This document shows positions 1 to 11,648 of a DNA stretch of 64,000 nt, piece after piece (the stretch's first letter is position 1; each line of letters opens with the position of its first letter). The stretch covers positions 1 to 64,000 of the forward strand of contig QRDG01000416.1 in assembly GCA_012064385.1 (NCBI GenBank), given 5' to 3'. The notes beneath the pieces are model-generated. The model was given only the letters and a program-made list of their open reading frames with translations. It was not told the origin of the DNA and did no database searches. The DNA comes from Puccinellia tenuiflora. Taxonomy: Eukaryota > Streptophyta > Magnoliopsida > Poales > Poaceae. Both the position numbers and the translations under genes were made by a program.

Positions 1-932
1 GCTTATTTGTTGCATCATTTCATCCGTGCAAAATTCATGGATTTTCGTTTCCTCTACAACAATCAGAATTTTTTTTGTACAAGTAATCATAATTGTAAAT
101 AATTTATTTTATTATTTGGCTAATTATTCCGAGAGGGGATATTTGCAGAGTAAAATAATACAAGTCTCGCAGCAAGGCATAGACTGGCGAGGAAATAGAA
201 AATTTGTAATCGGCTTTTCTTTGCGCCAGGCTCAAGCTTGAGGGATGCAGTAGCTGGGGCACGTTGTGGTCCCTAAGTTCACACTAGCGAGTAGGTGCTA
301 TGTTAGCCTGTGCACCAGGTCTCTTGCTGCATCCTAGCCCAGTCACAATCCACACAGGGCATTTCTGATTTCCTCCACCCAGACTGCTTCTACTTCTACA
401 TTGGGTGTGGCCTTCTAGGCATGGCTCATCGTCAACTGGATGCGGATAATCCGAAGTCAAAATTTTCATGGTTATCCAGGAGACCAGGTCAGATATGTAT
501 AATACAAATGTTGACTGAAAATTTCCGTTGTATATGCCGATATATGCTAAGAATTGACTAACAGGTTACTAACTTAATATTAGTACATTTTTAGTTGAAA
601 TTACATACATTGTTGCATCAATGTCGAATTTGTGCACCCAGGGCATCTGTCTCTAGCTATGTTCCTGGACACTAGTATTGGGCCGATGGCCAGTTAGATG
701 CTCATGTATGCCTCAAACTAATCGCATGTCATGATAGCATCACTAAAGGAAGGCCAACAAACTAGTAAGTGGAAACACAATAATAGTCAGCAAGGGACAT
801 GAGCAAGATTTATGTTGTCAGAATTTATTTTGTCTATCTCAAACCTTCTTGGTCCATCTTTATGGTTTAAGAGATAGCAGCACAAGCCAGTGCTAACAAA
901 TTCTCCTGGTTCTCATTTGTTAGGGAAAATAC
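1..932. other. No gene recognised; 3' side of the ROS1/DME gene
   Basis: This stretch lies downstream of the last recognisable ROS1/DME exon (minus strand). I looked on the minus strand for the conserved terminal exon of the family (the block with CFWRGFVCVRGFDR and RAPRPL) and did not find it. The 61-codon minus reading frame at 284-469 resembles nothing I know. The final intron may run past the window edge, or the end of the gene may be lost. Confidence 0.5.
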
Positions 933-3447
933 CTTTGAAGATAGAAGTAACTGAAGTTCCAAAGTAAACTGTTCTCTTAGGGAGGTCCCATATCCATCTC
1001 CTTGGAACATCAACTGGGTTTCGGCTCGAGTCATGATCAGCAAATACCTGCAGTATAGCATTTGAACAGTTAGTAATTTTAATATCAGGAATATTTGCAA
1101 TTTCTAGTAGTGGTAGTATACCACTTCAACGAAGGTCAGCTGTAACTACTTTCAGCCATTACCTCATTTACTTGGAAATAAGTCCCATTAAGTGGAAAGC
1201 TTCCTCTCATAGCTGTTCGACATGGAACCTATTTGAGTTTAATCAACCACAAAGATAGTTAATCCCATTTGAAGATAATAATACACAACCTCACATGATT
1301 ATTGACCATTGGCATACTGAACTTCGGTACCGTACTACAGTAGATAATCTACTCCAGGGATTAGTTCACTGCCAGAATACTATCCGAATACAAGATGTTT
1401 AATTCATACGAACATCAACATATATTCAGTTTCATCAAAGTGTGGATAGTATGTACAACATGTGGCATGGTGGGTCAACCAAGCAATGCCACTGTTTCTC
1501 GACTTCCACATCGCACAATGCAAGAATGCAAGTTCACACTGAGAGGAAGTCATTGGTTGGTTTGCTTCTTACGTATTCCAAAGGACCAGACCGATCGATC
1601 TCACCATGCCATGCACAAACACCAAAACTGTAGACTAACCACTAATACATCATATATTTAGCCAAGACAGGAAGGATTTAACATAAGCCATTTTTTCTCC
1701 ATTATAACACTCAACATCTATCAGGTGTTCAGGCTTTTAAGACTACTAGGAATCATTTTCTAGCCTCTTCCTATTCTTCTCCCTGGAACATAACTTGTAC
1801 ACCGATTCCTACGGGACATCTTGCTGGTCAGCCACTAGTACAGATCTTTGATCTGCCCCTGTAGCGTACTTGCTGCTATCAAGCCTGGTTATATGCACAA
1901 GCTGACCTGGTAACCAGCTAAACCATTTTAACATGGTACAACCGGGCTGCCAATTGAAATGCTAGTTTGAATATGAAACAAGGAGTCATCTGGTTCCTGG
2001 TTAATGAAGAAAGGGTATACTTCTCCTCCAAACAATTTGTGCTAAAATCCAATTTGAACTATCGATGCAGTATTAGGTGTAAAAATTTGGACATGGGTGG
2101 TGCATGGCTGTCATCAGCTCGTGGCGTAAGGTGTTGGGTTAAGTCTCGCAACAATCGCCTGAATAGCACATCTTATTTCAAACCATGCAAATCCTAGATA
2201 AGAAACATACTATGCAGGCTAAAAGCATGAAACTTCAATAGCACGTCATATTTGATACAAATGTCTAGCCTGGACAACAGATATTCAACCCAAGTGAGTT
2301 TAACTTGCTATAAAGTCAGCTTGTCTATAAGATTAAGTACATTTGCACAATAAAGAAATACTGGTTCTCTAAATAGCCTTTCCAACTAATAGTTTGTCTG
2401 ATAAAAAATATTCTGCCATTTATGAATCTCCCAGTTAGATTTGACTCCTCGATTCTTCAACCCAGTTGGATTCTGGGCCAAGGCGATTCAAGGAATTTCT
2501 GGCCGATGTTTCTCCTCTCTGTATATTTTCCTTCATGCTTAGGGCTTCTTTGACATTGACGATAGGAAACGGAGGAAAACGAAAGACACAGAAAGGTGTC
2601 AATTCCCACAGGACGTAAAGACATAGGAAATGTGCACGTGCTGTTTTTGGATAGCACAGAATTGTGGAGGATAACAAGTCCTTGGAGAGAGGATGCATTG
2701 GCTTTCTCAAAGGAAAATAAAATTAGGTTTGAGCTCATGTTGACTTTCTTATGGAATTGGGGCATAGGAATGCAATCCTTGACAATTTGACAATTCCAGA
2801 CCTATTATCCAAAGGGCCCTTGTAGGAAAAAGCCCCAAGGCCCCATCAGTCAAGAGTACTATGGAGTACTCCAATCCAGGAAGGCCTTGAAACGGTCACA
2901 GCAAACTCGATAAAATATGGCTAAACTGGCCATACATGACTAGTTTCGACCGGTTTCCTAAATCCGGGATCCAACCACGATGTATAGTTAGATCATTGCA
3001 ATTTTTTACTCTGGTAAATATTACACGAGCAACTTACCAAAATTGTTCCTCTGACTTTCTGAGCCTGTGCCTCCCGTATACTGTTGCAACTAAAGCATGC
3101 ACTGCTGTCACATAGTTTACCGCTCTCACTGGAGTTGCAAGATGTCTTAGGTGCGTCAGTTGACTGAGCAGTTTCACCTGTTTTATATTTAAATGAACAT
3201 CAGGAAGCCTCGAAAAGTACAGGAGTGTGAAAGCCATAATACTTCAACTTATATGTGCTTCTTACCTGGGGTCCATATAGAGAGTAGATACGGGCAAGGA
3301 TCATCAGGTTCTCTTTGGTCATACTGCACAAAGTAAAGAAATAGTCGCCATTATAATCTTAATCCGTGACTAGTACAGTTTAAATGTTCAACAATGTGAT
3401 ATGAACTCACTCCTTCCAGAAGTGGATGCGAGTCTGGCAGTTCATAG
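933..3447 (-). CDS. ROS1: ROS1/DME C-terminal domain exons (last exon not found)
   Basis: Exons 3447-3411, 3323-3266, 3177-3038, 1228-1163 and 1047-933 encode YELPDSHPLLEG, YDQREPDDPCPYLLSIWTPG, a cysteine-bearing stretch ending KVRGTIL, VPCRTAMRGSFPLNGTYFQV and then VFADHDSSRNPVDVPRRWIW up to GTSVTSIFK. This is the family's C-terminal domain, with its own conserved cysteines (CNSS, CDSSACFSC). The last visible exon ends at a plausible donor (AAAG then GTATTT). Reading through instead gives a stop after GIFPNK. Family members continue for roughly 50 more residues, which I cannot find here. Confidence 0.85.
2542..2818. mobile_element. Probable Tourist-like MITE in a ROS1/DME intron
   Basis: The ends are related inverted repeats, GGGCTTCTTTGA on the left and the reverse complement GGGCCCTTTGGA on the right. 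The flanks are TTA and TTG, close to the 3-bp TTA/TAA target duplication of PIF/Harbinger MITEs. It lies wholly inside the long intron between exons 3177-3038 and 1228-1163. The boundaries are approximate. Confidence 0.42.
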
Positions 3448-4358
3448 CTGTGGGCCATGCAGAAATAGAGAAGTCAAATAATAACATTTCAAATATATAT
3501 CCTGTGTAAACTTCTCGAATATAAAAAGACTTATGAGGGTACTATAGTTATCATCAATGATATTGGCTTTATGGAAGACAGGGACATACACTTGATGCTC
3601 TGTTCGTAGGCGACTAATATTCTTGAGCCTGGGAGTTGGGATAGATGCAGCTTCCGGAGTTATCGCAACCAAGGCACTTGACATATCAGCATCTTCAATT
3701 TCAATGTTATTGACTTGCATATAATTCTTGAGATTCTGTGCAAACTCCTCGAAATTAAGCTTGATTGTAGGAATTTCTTCAGGATCGTCAAAGAAACTAT
3801 CTTCTATGGCACTCTCTTTTATCTCTGCAGTCTCTGGTTCTGGTTCCGGACTTGCTGGCTCTTCAATGATTGGCTGGCGATTATCCAGAACATGGTCAAC
3901 ATGGTCGTGCGCATGTGCATTCCAATCAAGTTGATTTACAGGCCTATAGCTTGTATATGGCTGGTGGAAGCTCTCTGCAGCAACTGGGTTTCCTGACGTA
4001 ACCAACCTCTTCTCTTCAGGTCCAGGAAGAGCAAGCCTAGCACTGTATCACAAACTTATTAGCAATGTATAGCCACCCATTAGTACTTCATTTCTTTTAT
4101 ATCGAGATTTAATAGCTCTACTACATTTATCAAAAGACCCAATTGGCGAGAAAGCAAATAGATTGTTATCCATAAGGGAGGTATTTTAGCTGCCAAAAAA
4201 TTGCAGGTGATTTTAGCTACCAATTACCACACAGCAATACATAGTTACACAGAAAAAATAGCTCCCATAAATACAACTGAAGTTACCAGAGTGCAAAATG
4301 CCTCGTTGATTAGCCTAGTAGAATGTATTATCAATATACACATATCTTCAGACATTAC

Positions 4359-4441
4359 CTCGCAAATGCACTCGCAAAGTGCTTGCATTCAGCTCTCATT
4401 GGGCATGCATTGCAATTTGGCTTACTTTTTGTACAGAACAC
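4359..4441 (-). CDS. ROS1: ROS1/DME 4Fe-4S cluster exon
   Basis: This 83-base exon reads VFCTKSKPNCNACPMRAECK and continues HFASAFA. The cysteines follow the spacing CX6CX2CX5C, the 4Fe-4S binding motif shared by plant DME/ROS1 proteins and bacterial EndoIII. All four cysteines are present. It is bounded by AG and GT sites and joins in phase to SARLALPGPEEK in the next exon. Confidence 0.93.
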
Positions 4442-4532
4442 CTGACAAGGAAAACGAAGTAAAACAATTTCAATAACACACAGCAAGTCAGTTACATGTT
4501 GCTCTACCAAATTTGGTATGTCTCGTGTTTAC

Positions 4533-5055
4533 CTTTCCAAACGTTATCATTTGATAGTGAAGCTCATACCTGCACATTGTAAACTGTCACTACATACCTG
4601 CAGATAAAGACCTTTTCCAAGTAAATAATTAACAGAGTTTCTAAAACTTACAATGTCCGTTGATCAAGCTTACACAATCGCGGCCAGAGGTATTTCTGTA
4701 TGTTCTCCAGCATCGGATACCTTCAGCAGTGGATGATCAAACTCAGTCATTTGTGTATAATATTCTGGTCAAACCAACCATAAGGATTCATGACACTTAC
4801 AGCTCCAACAGATGCAACTGAAGAGACTCAGGTAGGGGTTGAAGTGGCACCCACCCAAGCCTCACACAAATCCTACCAACATTTGTGTCCACCTACATAA
4901 TCAAACAAAACAGATAAACCTCCAGATTAAATGAATCAAATATTAACAAAGTTAGTAGAGGAAGTCATACCGGAAAAGCCATATGATGGAGTGTCAAAAG
5001 ACGCACACACTCTACACTTTTGAGTCCAAGTCCTCTAATGCTTAAGAGGTACTCC
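4533..5055 (-). CDS. ROS1: ROS1/DME catalytic helix-hairpin-helix exons
   Basis: Four small exons (5055-4971, 4892-4801, 4720-4652, 4569-4533) encode the catalytic core. The helix-hairpin-helix reads EYLLSIRGLGLKSVECVRLL; the lysine after GLGL is the family's lyase nucleophile. The next exon has FPVDTNVGR, whose aspartate is the conserved catalytic acid of HhH-GPD glycosylases. It is followed by RLGWVPLQPLPESLQLHLLE, then YPMLENIQKYLWPRLCKLDQ and YELHYQMITFGK. All splice joins are canonical and phases agree. No lesion is seen, so the active site would be competent if a protein were made. Confidence 0.92.
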
Positions 5056-6778
5056 CTGAAAAAGACACAACAGAATGTTTTAAATGTCAAAACCATTCAA
5101 CAACAGAATTTTATATGCATTTGGCCATTGCCACGATGACACAAAATATAAAGATGGGGCTGCACTTAGTGCAACATCTATTCGGTCAATCATGTAAACT
5201 TCCCACTTGAACGGTCGTACAAGACAAATGGATGAACTACATTCATCTAAGGTTGAGGTCACATGGGTCAATGACTTTTAGAATAACCACATCACATGTT
5301 GAAACCCATGTAAGCACTCCCACCATCTCCAGACCTTATGAGTTCATCCATGGTAACTTTTTTAATAACCCAATTGAGTTTTTTCTTGTTAAGCTTCTTA
5401 AATTTGTTCAAAAGAGAATAAAGAGCACCAGATACTACTTCTAATCCAAAACAAACATGACCAGTATATAGATTGCAATCCCCCGAATGCGACTTTGGGC
5501 ATTAATGTCAATCAAACACTCAAACATGATATTTTAGTTGAAGTCTATGAAGGTACTTCCCATAATGGTATGAGCATTAATTTTCTTGAGACAGGTATAT
5601 CTGTAGTCGTGTATGTGGCCAAAGTATAATAAGTTTTTAGTGGATGGCTGAATTACACAAATACACGAGAGACCCTACATTATTCTGATTTGATCAATCA
5701 AGCCCCTTACTCCAGATTATGTTCAAGTAGGGTCATTCATACATAACACAGTCAACGAGGCCTTTTAAGAGTCACAGCAGACTTGACATGCTAATTAAAA
5801 TTCAATCAGACAACTATACTTTTGTGGACATAAACATATTGCATCAAAGCAACATCAGATGCACTGTGGCCAGCTGTCCAGCAGGACATACAAGACAAGG
5901 ATGATGTGGTGTGTGAATCCTGTCCAGGGGAGAGAAACCTACAGAAAGTAGAAAAAGGAGTAGGCTACGAGAGAGTTCAGAAAGGAGATGACTTGATTTC
6001 AAAAGTGGAGATAGAAATAGAATTGAGATATATTACTTAGGAAGAGTTCAGGAGGATTAAAAGCGTGGATCAGATACATCTTCTAGGAGGTTTCCTAGTT
6101 AGAATATAATAGGTGAAACTAGAAGGTCGGAGTTGGCTGTGTAACTTTTGAGGGAATCGAGCAAGAAAAATCTATCTATTTTCTCCATGTTATTCTCTCG
6201 CTCAACCCATCCTTCGCAGCATGTAAGTGTTAGTTCATTAGCTTTTGAGAAACTCAAGCAAGAGGAATCAATCTATTCTCCTGTCTCAACCTATGTCTAT
6301 CTACCTGATCTCTCGCAGTGGTTGTATTCACTTCTTCAGCATGGTAGTTATCCAATTGTGAATGAAGGTTCACAACAGTAACACAGACCGAATTCCATTC
6401 AACTACCAGAACCAGTACAAAACTTAGCAATGAAGCCCGATTGGAAAAAAAATCAATGGAGGGCCTCGTCAAATTTTGCCTCAAATAACGATGACGAGAC
6501 AATGTGTAGAAGAAACAAGTACAGTTAGAACAGTATGCAATGATCTGGCTTACTTTGCCTTGTCTGGGTCCACATAGCGTAACCATTCAAGATCAATGGC
6601 CCCATGGTCTGTCACCAACCTGTTTAGAAATTCCTACAATGGAAATTGCTAAAGATGAGTATACATGACCAGACCATGATATTCCAACAAATAGGTAAAT
6701 CAAGATTGAATTGGAAGCCTGCTCGTACAACTAGAATTATATTGTACTACATTTAATACTACTTTGCGACATACTTAC

Positions 6779-8336
6779 TTTTATCCGCTCTGCCAGCATG
6801 TTATTCATCCCTCGCTCTCTAATTGTGTCAGATATTTCCTTCACATTTATTTGCCTTATTGTTTCCCAATCAAGTGCATCCTTTGCATTCGGACCTCTTT
6901 CTTCATGTCCACGATTGACAAGAACTTCTTGTCTTAAAATATCCCAATCATATGTTCTCTTTTTACCAGCCCCAACTCTTGCCTTCTTTGTTTTTGATTT
7001 GTCAGCAGGAACTTCAGGGGAAGCCTTTTTGGTATCTCTGGGTTTCACTATCGAATCTGAAGCAACCCCCTGTAGGACTTCAGAGTTTGCTTTCTCACTT
7101 TGATATAAGTTTGAAGAATAATGACTTACATCCTTGTTTTTGGAAGCCCAACATAACCATACTGTTGGCTACGTCCTGATTGATGATTTTCACCTCCGAT
7201 TTGGTTTGCAGTACATTCCTCTTGCAAATTTGGAGTTACATGCTGTTTCACAAATGCAGCTACAACGTCATTTCTTGAAATATCCTTTTCAAAGGACTGC
7301 TCCTTAGAAAATTGCACCGTCTCTGAACTTGGCAGATGAAAATATTTATCCATGATTGGTGAAATGAAATCAGCTTCTCGTGTTTTAGAAGAAGGGTAAG
7401 GGGTTTTGTGCTGACATAAAGATCCATCTATACCATATAAAAGAGCAGTTAAAGAATTAGCCATTTTGGTTTTATCACTGTCAATTTCAGGAGAATATGA
7501 AGGACAATCAAATCTAGTCTCAGCTGCTGTGACATTGGAATCATCTGTTCTATTGAGGCTACTGTATACTGAGCGCCCTAAATCACTGGCATATGTTATA
7601 TCTGGGAGATGGGCTTGGTCATTCTGGTGATAAGAAACAGAAGAATGAAGTGGTTGAAGGTTGCTGCTGAGATTATGTACTTCACTCGGCATTGACCCCA
7701 TGTTTGTACATGGCACTGGAACTCGATCACATTGCGATGATCCATTTTTTTCATTAGGCTTGCTTTTTAGCTCTTGCATCCTTAGAAGTTCTGTATATGT
7801 GGTGAAGTTGCTTGTACCATTGGGCATATTTCTGCCAACAAAATCTTCTGCTGTAGAACTTGCCAATGTGCTAGGAAACATATGATCACTCATGTGAAAC
7901 AGATAATCTGGTGAACTTTGTGATGAAATAGCAGAGTTTTGTGATGAAACAACATCCTCCACTGCCACATCTTCAGCTTCAACAACACTTTCAGTCCCCA
8001 CGGCCAATGTCTTGCTCTCATGCAGTCTAACCGGCAGTGTTCCATAAGAGTTATGATAAACTCCTGCACAGTCTACTCCATCTACAGTAGAATTTCCGAA
8101 CAATCCAACACTGTTGCTTCCTTCCTTTTCTTCTGTCGTAACTAAGGAGCCTGTTGTATAACTCGCCTCTTCAATGAGGATACTACCCTGCAACTTGACA
8201 GAATCACCAAACAATCCAGAACAATCACCATTCTCTTCTGTCGTAGTATGAAACATCCTACTTGCAGGTATTCTAGAGGCTTCTAGCTTCGCAGGAAATT
8301 TTGCAGCGAGAGCCATAAATGCAGAGCTATAAAAGT
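6779..8336 (-). CDS. ROS1: ROS1/DME inter-domain exon with entry into the HhH-GPD domain
   Basis: The exon starts SSAFMALAAKFP, which joins in phase to the preceding small exon (8513-8423, reading RRFSPWKGSVVDSVVGVFL and then TQNVSDHL). Together these form the first half of the discontinuous glycosylase fold. A long, poorly conserved serine-rich linker follows, typical of the family. The frame must shift inside a run of five A (plus-strand T) near 7136 to continue into DVSHYSSNLYQSEKANSEV. It then reads TYDWDILRQEVLVNRG and WETIRQINVKEISDTIRERG, the conserved lead-in to the second glycosylase half. A 60-base intron using the GTAAGT at 7129 was considered, but it leaves the wrong phase. Confidence 0.85.
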
Positions 8337-8766
8337 AGAAGACAACAGTCAGACAAACAACATACCTCAGAATGCTAGTCACAAACAGAATATAATTCAA
8401 ATAGGTTGTAAGCTTAATTCACCTGGAAAGATGGTCTGAAACATTCTGAGTAAGAAAAACACCAACTACTGAATCCACAACTGATCCTTTCCAAGGAGAG
8501 AAACGTCGATCTCCTGCAAATAGACACAGGTCATTCAAAGAGTTAAAGGTGCCTTTTGCAAATCCATAAACACAAAACTGCATTCACCACAGTGCAACCC
8601 AACCCATTAATGATCCATGATTCTCCCATCAATGTGAACTCAGGAGTTTGAACATGAGACCATGCCAGGTTTTGTAATCCTATACATGGACTCTTTAACT
8701 ATATGCAAAATAAAAAAACATACAAATGTCCCTGTCAGGAGTACTGATTTGAAATAGTAGTGATAC

Positions 8767-11648
8767 CTTGAACAAGATGCATGCGAGCAATGAATGAATC
8801 AATACGTCCTCGGAATATTTTTCTTTCTTCATCAAGCCATTTCTCCTTGTCCCGATCCATCCCTTCAGAACCATCAACCATATCCGGTTCCATTAATAAC
8901 TTCCACATTAGAGCAGTTACTGGATCAAGGTTCACTTTGGCCCGAGCACGTTTTCTTTTCAATTTCCCCTCATAAGGAACAAGTGCGCCAAATTCTCCTT
9001 TGTAAGGGACAAGAGCACCATGAAGCTCAGGTGCCCGAGTATCATCTAATTTGTTTATGTCCAGGACTTTTATCTTTTGAATTATGAGATTCAAAAGATC
9101 CACCAGGGGTGCTATAACCCCAGGAGAGCTTTCTCCACTTTTTTCCGTATCAAGCTCTTTGAAACCAGAAGCCTCAGCCAGATGAGGTCCAGAGACACTA
9201 CAAATATCCTCGTTTTGTAATCGATCAGTACGGCTACCTTTGGACTCAAGTTCTGGACCAATAAACTTTTCCTTCCTTGGACGACCTCTAGGCTTTGGCA
9301 TCTCACCGGGTTTTATCTCTTTTCTGGGCCGTCCTACCTTTCTCTTCTCACTGGGTTTAGCAGCAGTGGTTTCTCCACAAACCTCCAGTTGATGATTCCT
9401 CATTTCTCAGAACATCAGTACCTGGTGATGGATTTATTTGATTGATAAGGGGCCTATTAACTTCTCCAGAACTCTCCACTTGACAGCTAAGAAATTGCAG
9501 AGTGTCATTAGCTTTTGATTGGGTTGTTGGAATGACAGGGGACCTAAATTTTCTCCCACTGATACTTCTGCCAAGCTTGTCAGAAGGGCCAACGCAGAAA
9601 CTATTCCGAGTATCATCCTGAGGGATGGGGTATGCTTGTGCAGTTCAGCCGGCAAATCTGATTCTTTAACCGGGTTGCCTTCCAAAAAATGAAGTTGACA
9701 ACTTCCAGTACTCGGAATATGATTTTGGCTTTTAAGGGTGTTTGGATTCCTATGCAACTGTGTCTCATTTTCTGTTATGAGCCTGAAATGGTTGTCAGAT
9801 GCTTCAACAGAATCTCTGCATGCAGTGCCATGCATAGCAGGTCTGTGATGTTGTTGGATCATTTCTGGTCTTCGAACCATATTGTTTCCCGATGCTCCAA
9901 AACTAATCATTCCTCTGGAAGCTCGTGATTTCTCACGGACTATCAATCTTTGAGCATCAGCTAAGGTAAACACATTAGAGTTGATAGCTGAAACGACTGT
10001 TTGTATTTCGATTGTTCGACAAATACATAGATGGGGTAGAAATATTGTCCACACCTCCATTCAGACAGTTACTATGATAATCTGTTCTCATCCTTTTGTA
10101 AGTTTCAGGAAAATATGACCCCCGTGAGGTTGCAGCATGGCAAACATCTACAGATGGCCATCCATTCCTTTGCTGGTCGAAATTAACACCTGACGAAATA
10201 TGAGCACCATTGGAAGCATTATGTTCTCCTCCGGTATTCAGTGCATGCATATGTGATGAGCCGTGAGAACCATGGAGTCCAAGTGCACCACCTGTTTGCA
10301 TGTAAGAACTGGTCATAAACTTTAAGTAGTCGTCTATCGTGAGCTCGCTCGCATTTTCTATCATCGAATTCCCTTCAATGTGCTTGGGCGGTGACATGGA
10401 GTTTTGTGTCGATCTGTAGCCATGAGACATTTGGTTGGTTGCCCAAGCCTCTCTTGAACAAGGATTATGATTGAAATTTTCTGTCATTGCAACCCCTTCA
10501 GAACACTGAGCAGTAGTAATTGGATTTTTAGGAATTCTGTGACAATTAAGCATCTGTTTGTCCATGTGTGATTCTCTTAAAGAAGCTTGCGGAGATGAAA
10601 GCAAGTATTCTGTGAAATTAGTAGGCATGCCCTGCATTAGACTTGCTGAGCTGTTGAGATCTGGTAAATTTTTATTTGGCATCCCAGCACGGAGCTCTAG
10701 CAATGGATCTTTTTGTAATGTTTCTGTTATTCCGGACTGAAAAAACTGTGCAGGCATGTCTACAAAATTAGCATACTCATTTTGTATCTGATCTGTAGAA
10801 CTATTGAGGTCAAGTAATATTCCTTTTGGCATATGACGTGCAGGCAAAAACTGTGCATTGGCCATTTCATTTGCTGAACTGTAAATTGCTGTTTCTGTAT
10901 TATCTGCAGGCAGTAACTGTGCACCAGCCATCTGATTGGCTGAACTGTACATTGACCTGGCGGTAAAATCCACATGGCATGGAAACTGGGTTTGGACATT
11001 ACTTTGGCTGGTAGAAGACTCGGATCGTTGATAATCCTTGGGATCAGTAGATATCAACTGAGCTTGAGATCCAGGGTGTGTGCTCTCTTGTGGAACATCC
11101 CCATCCAAATTCAGACACCGCTTAGCTGGTTTTGGCTTGGATCTGCATTGCGAATCCCCAGTCTGTTCTAGAGGAGGTTGGCCTGCTGGTGTATTCTTGC
11201 GGACATACTTTCTTTTGCCAGATGGTTTTTCTTCCTTTGCCTTGGAAGGCTTCGGAGTTGCAGACTTAGGAGCCTTTGGTGGCCTCAAGACCTTTGGCCT
11301 GTGTTTTTTCCTCTTAGTCTTGGGTGGTGGAGTGTTGTTCAAGTCAATAACTTCAGTTGGTCCAGCACCATTTTGAACGTCTTGAATTGGCCCAGCATCA
11401 TTTCTAGTGATTTCAATTGGCCCAGCAGCACTCCTAATGCCAAACGGATGAGCAGACTCTTCCTCCAATAATGCAATTGCACCATTTCCGGTCTGGATCT
11501 CAATGGAACTGTCCAACTGAGTTGACATCATACTTGAGAAATAAAGATCGGCTGTGCTCTGTGACTGAGGAAGCCATTGTCCAAAATCCTGCATATTTAC
11601 TATGTCTAATTTCATCTCCCTGATGTACACAAAAGGCTCACATGCCAT
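8767..11648 (-). CDS. ROS1: ROS1/DME N-terminal exon: basic block, AT-hooks, start of glycosylase domain
   Basis: This is the large first coding exon. The first frame (11648 to about 10000) carries a lysine-rich stretch beginning TPPPKTKRKKHRPKVLR and then GKRKYVRK, a hallmark of DME/ROS1 N-termini. The frame changes near 10000 to one reading VVSAINSNVFTLADAQRL, again near 9640 (reading FCVGPSDKLGRS onwards), and again near 9385. The last part (9403-8767) has two AT-hook cores, VGRPRK and RGRPRK, for DNA binding. It then repeats ALVPY motifs, a basic KRKRARAKVNLD segment, and WLDEERKIFRGRIDSF, the start of the conserved glycosylase region. It ends at a clean donor after LVQ. The alternative for 9640-9385 is that one frame continues but meets stop codons at 9434 and just upstream of 9403; the exon is broken either way. 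Confidence 0.85.

Larger units (their letters stand above)
933..11648 (-). pseudogene. ROS1: ROS1/DEMETER-type 5-methylcytosine DNA glycosylase gene, frame interrupted and 3' end incomplete
   Basis: The product family excises 5-methylcytosine in the nucleus (bifunctional glycosylase/lyase) and starts active DNA demethylation. Coding exons on the minus strand, 5' to 3': 11648-8767, 8513-8423, 8336-6779, 6633-6554, 5055-4971, 4892-4801, 4720-4652, 4569-4533, 4441-4359, 4042-3590, 3447-3411, 3323-3266, 3177-3038, 1228-1163, 1047-933. All joins use GT-AG and keep phase. Visible in order: a basic N-terminal block, two AT-hook cores, the family-specific region ending in FIARMHLVQG, the HhH-GPD core, the Fe-S cysteines and most of the C-terminal domain. 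The ATG at 11648 is chosen because it opens the first long frame and sits just after a good acceptor (CAACAG). Frame breaks appear near 10000, 9640, 9385 and 7136. The conserved last exon is missing from the window. It is either a decayed gene or a functional gene with sequence errors; the downstream catalytic exons look intact. Confidence 0.9.

Noticed and set aside
7124..7130. Consensus splice donor GTAAGT in the demethylase inter-domain exon
   Set aside because: The nearest acceptor gives a 60-base intron that leaves the wrong phase, and the skipped sequence looks coding; a frameshift fits better.
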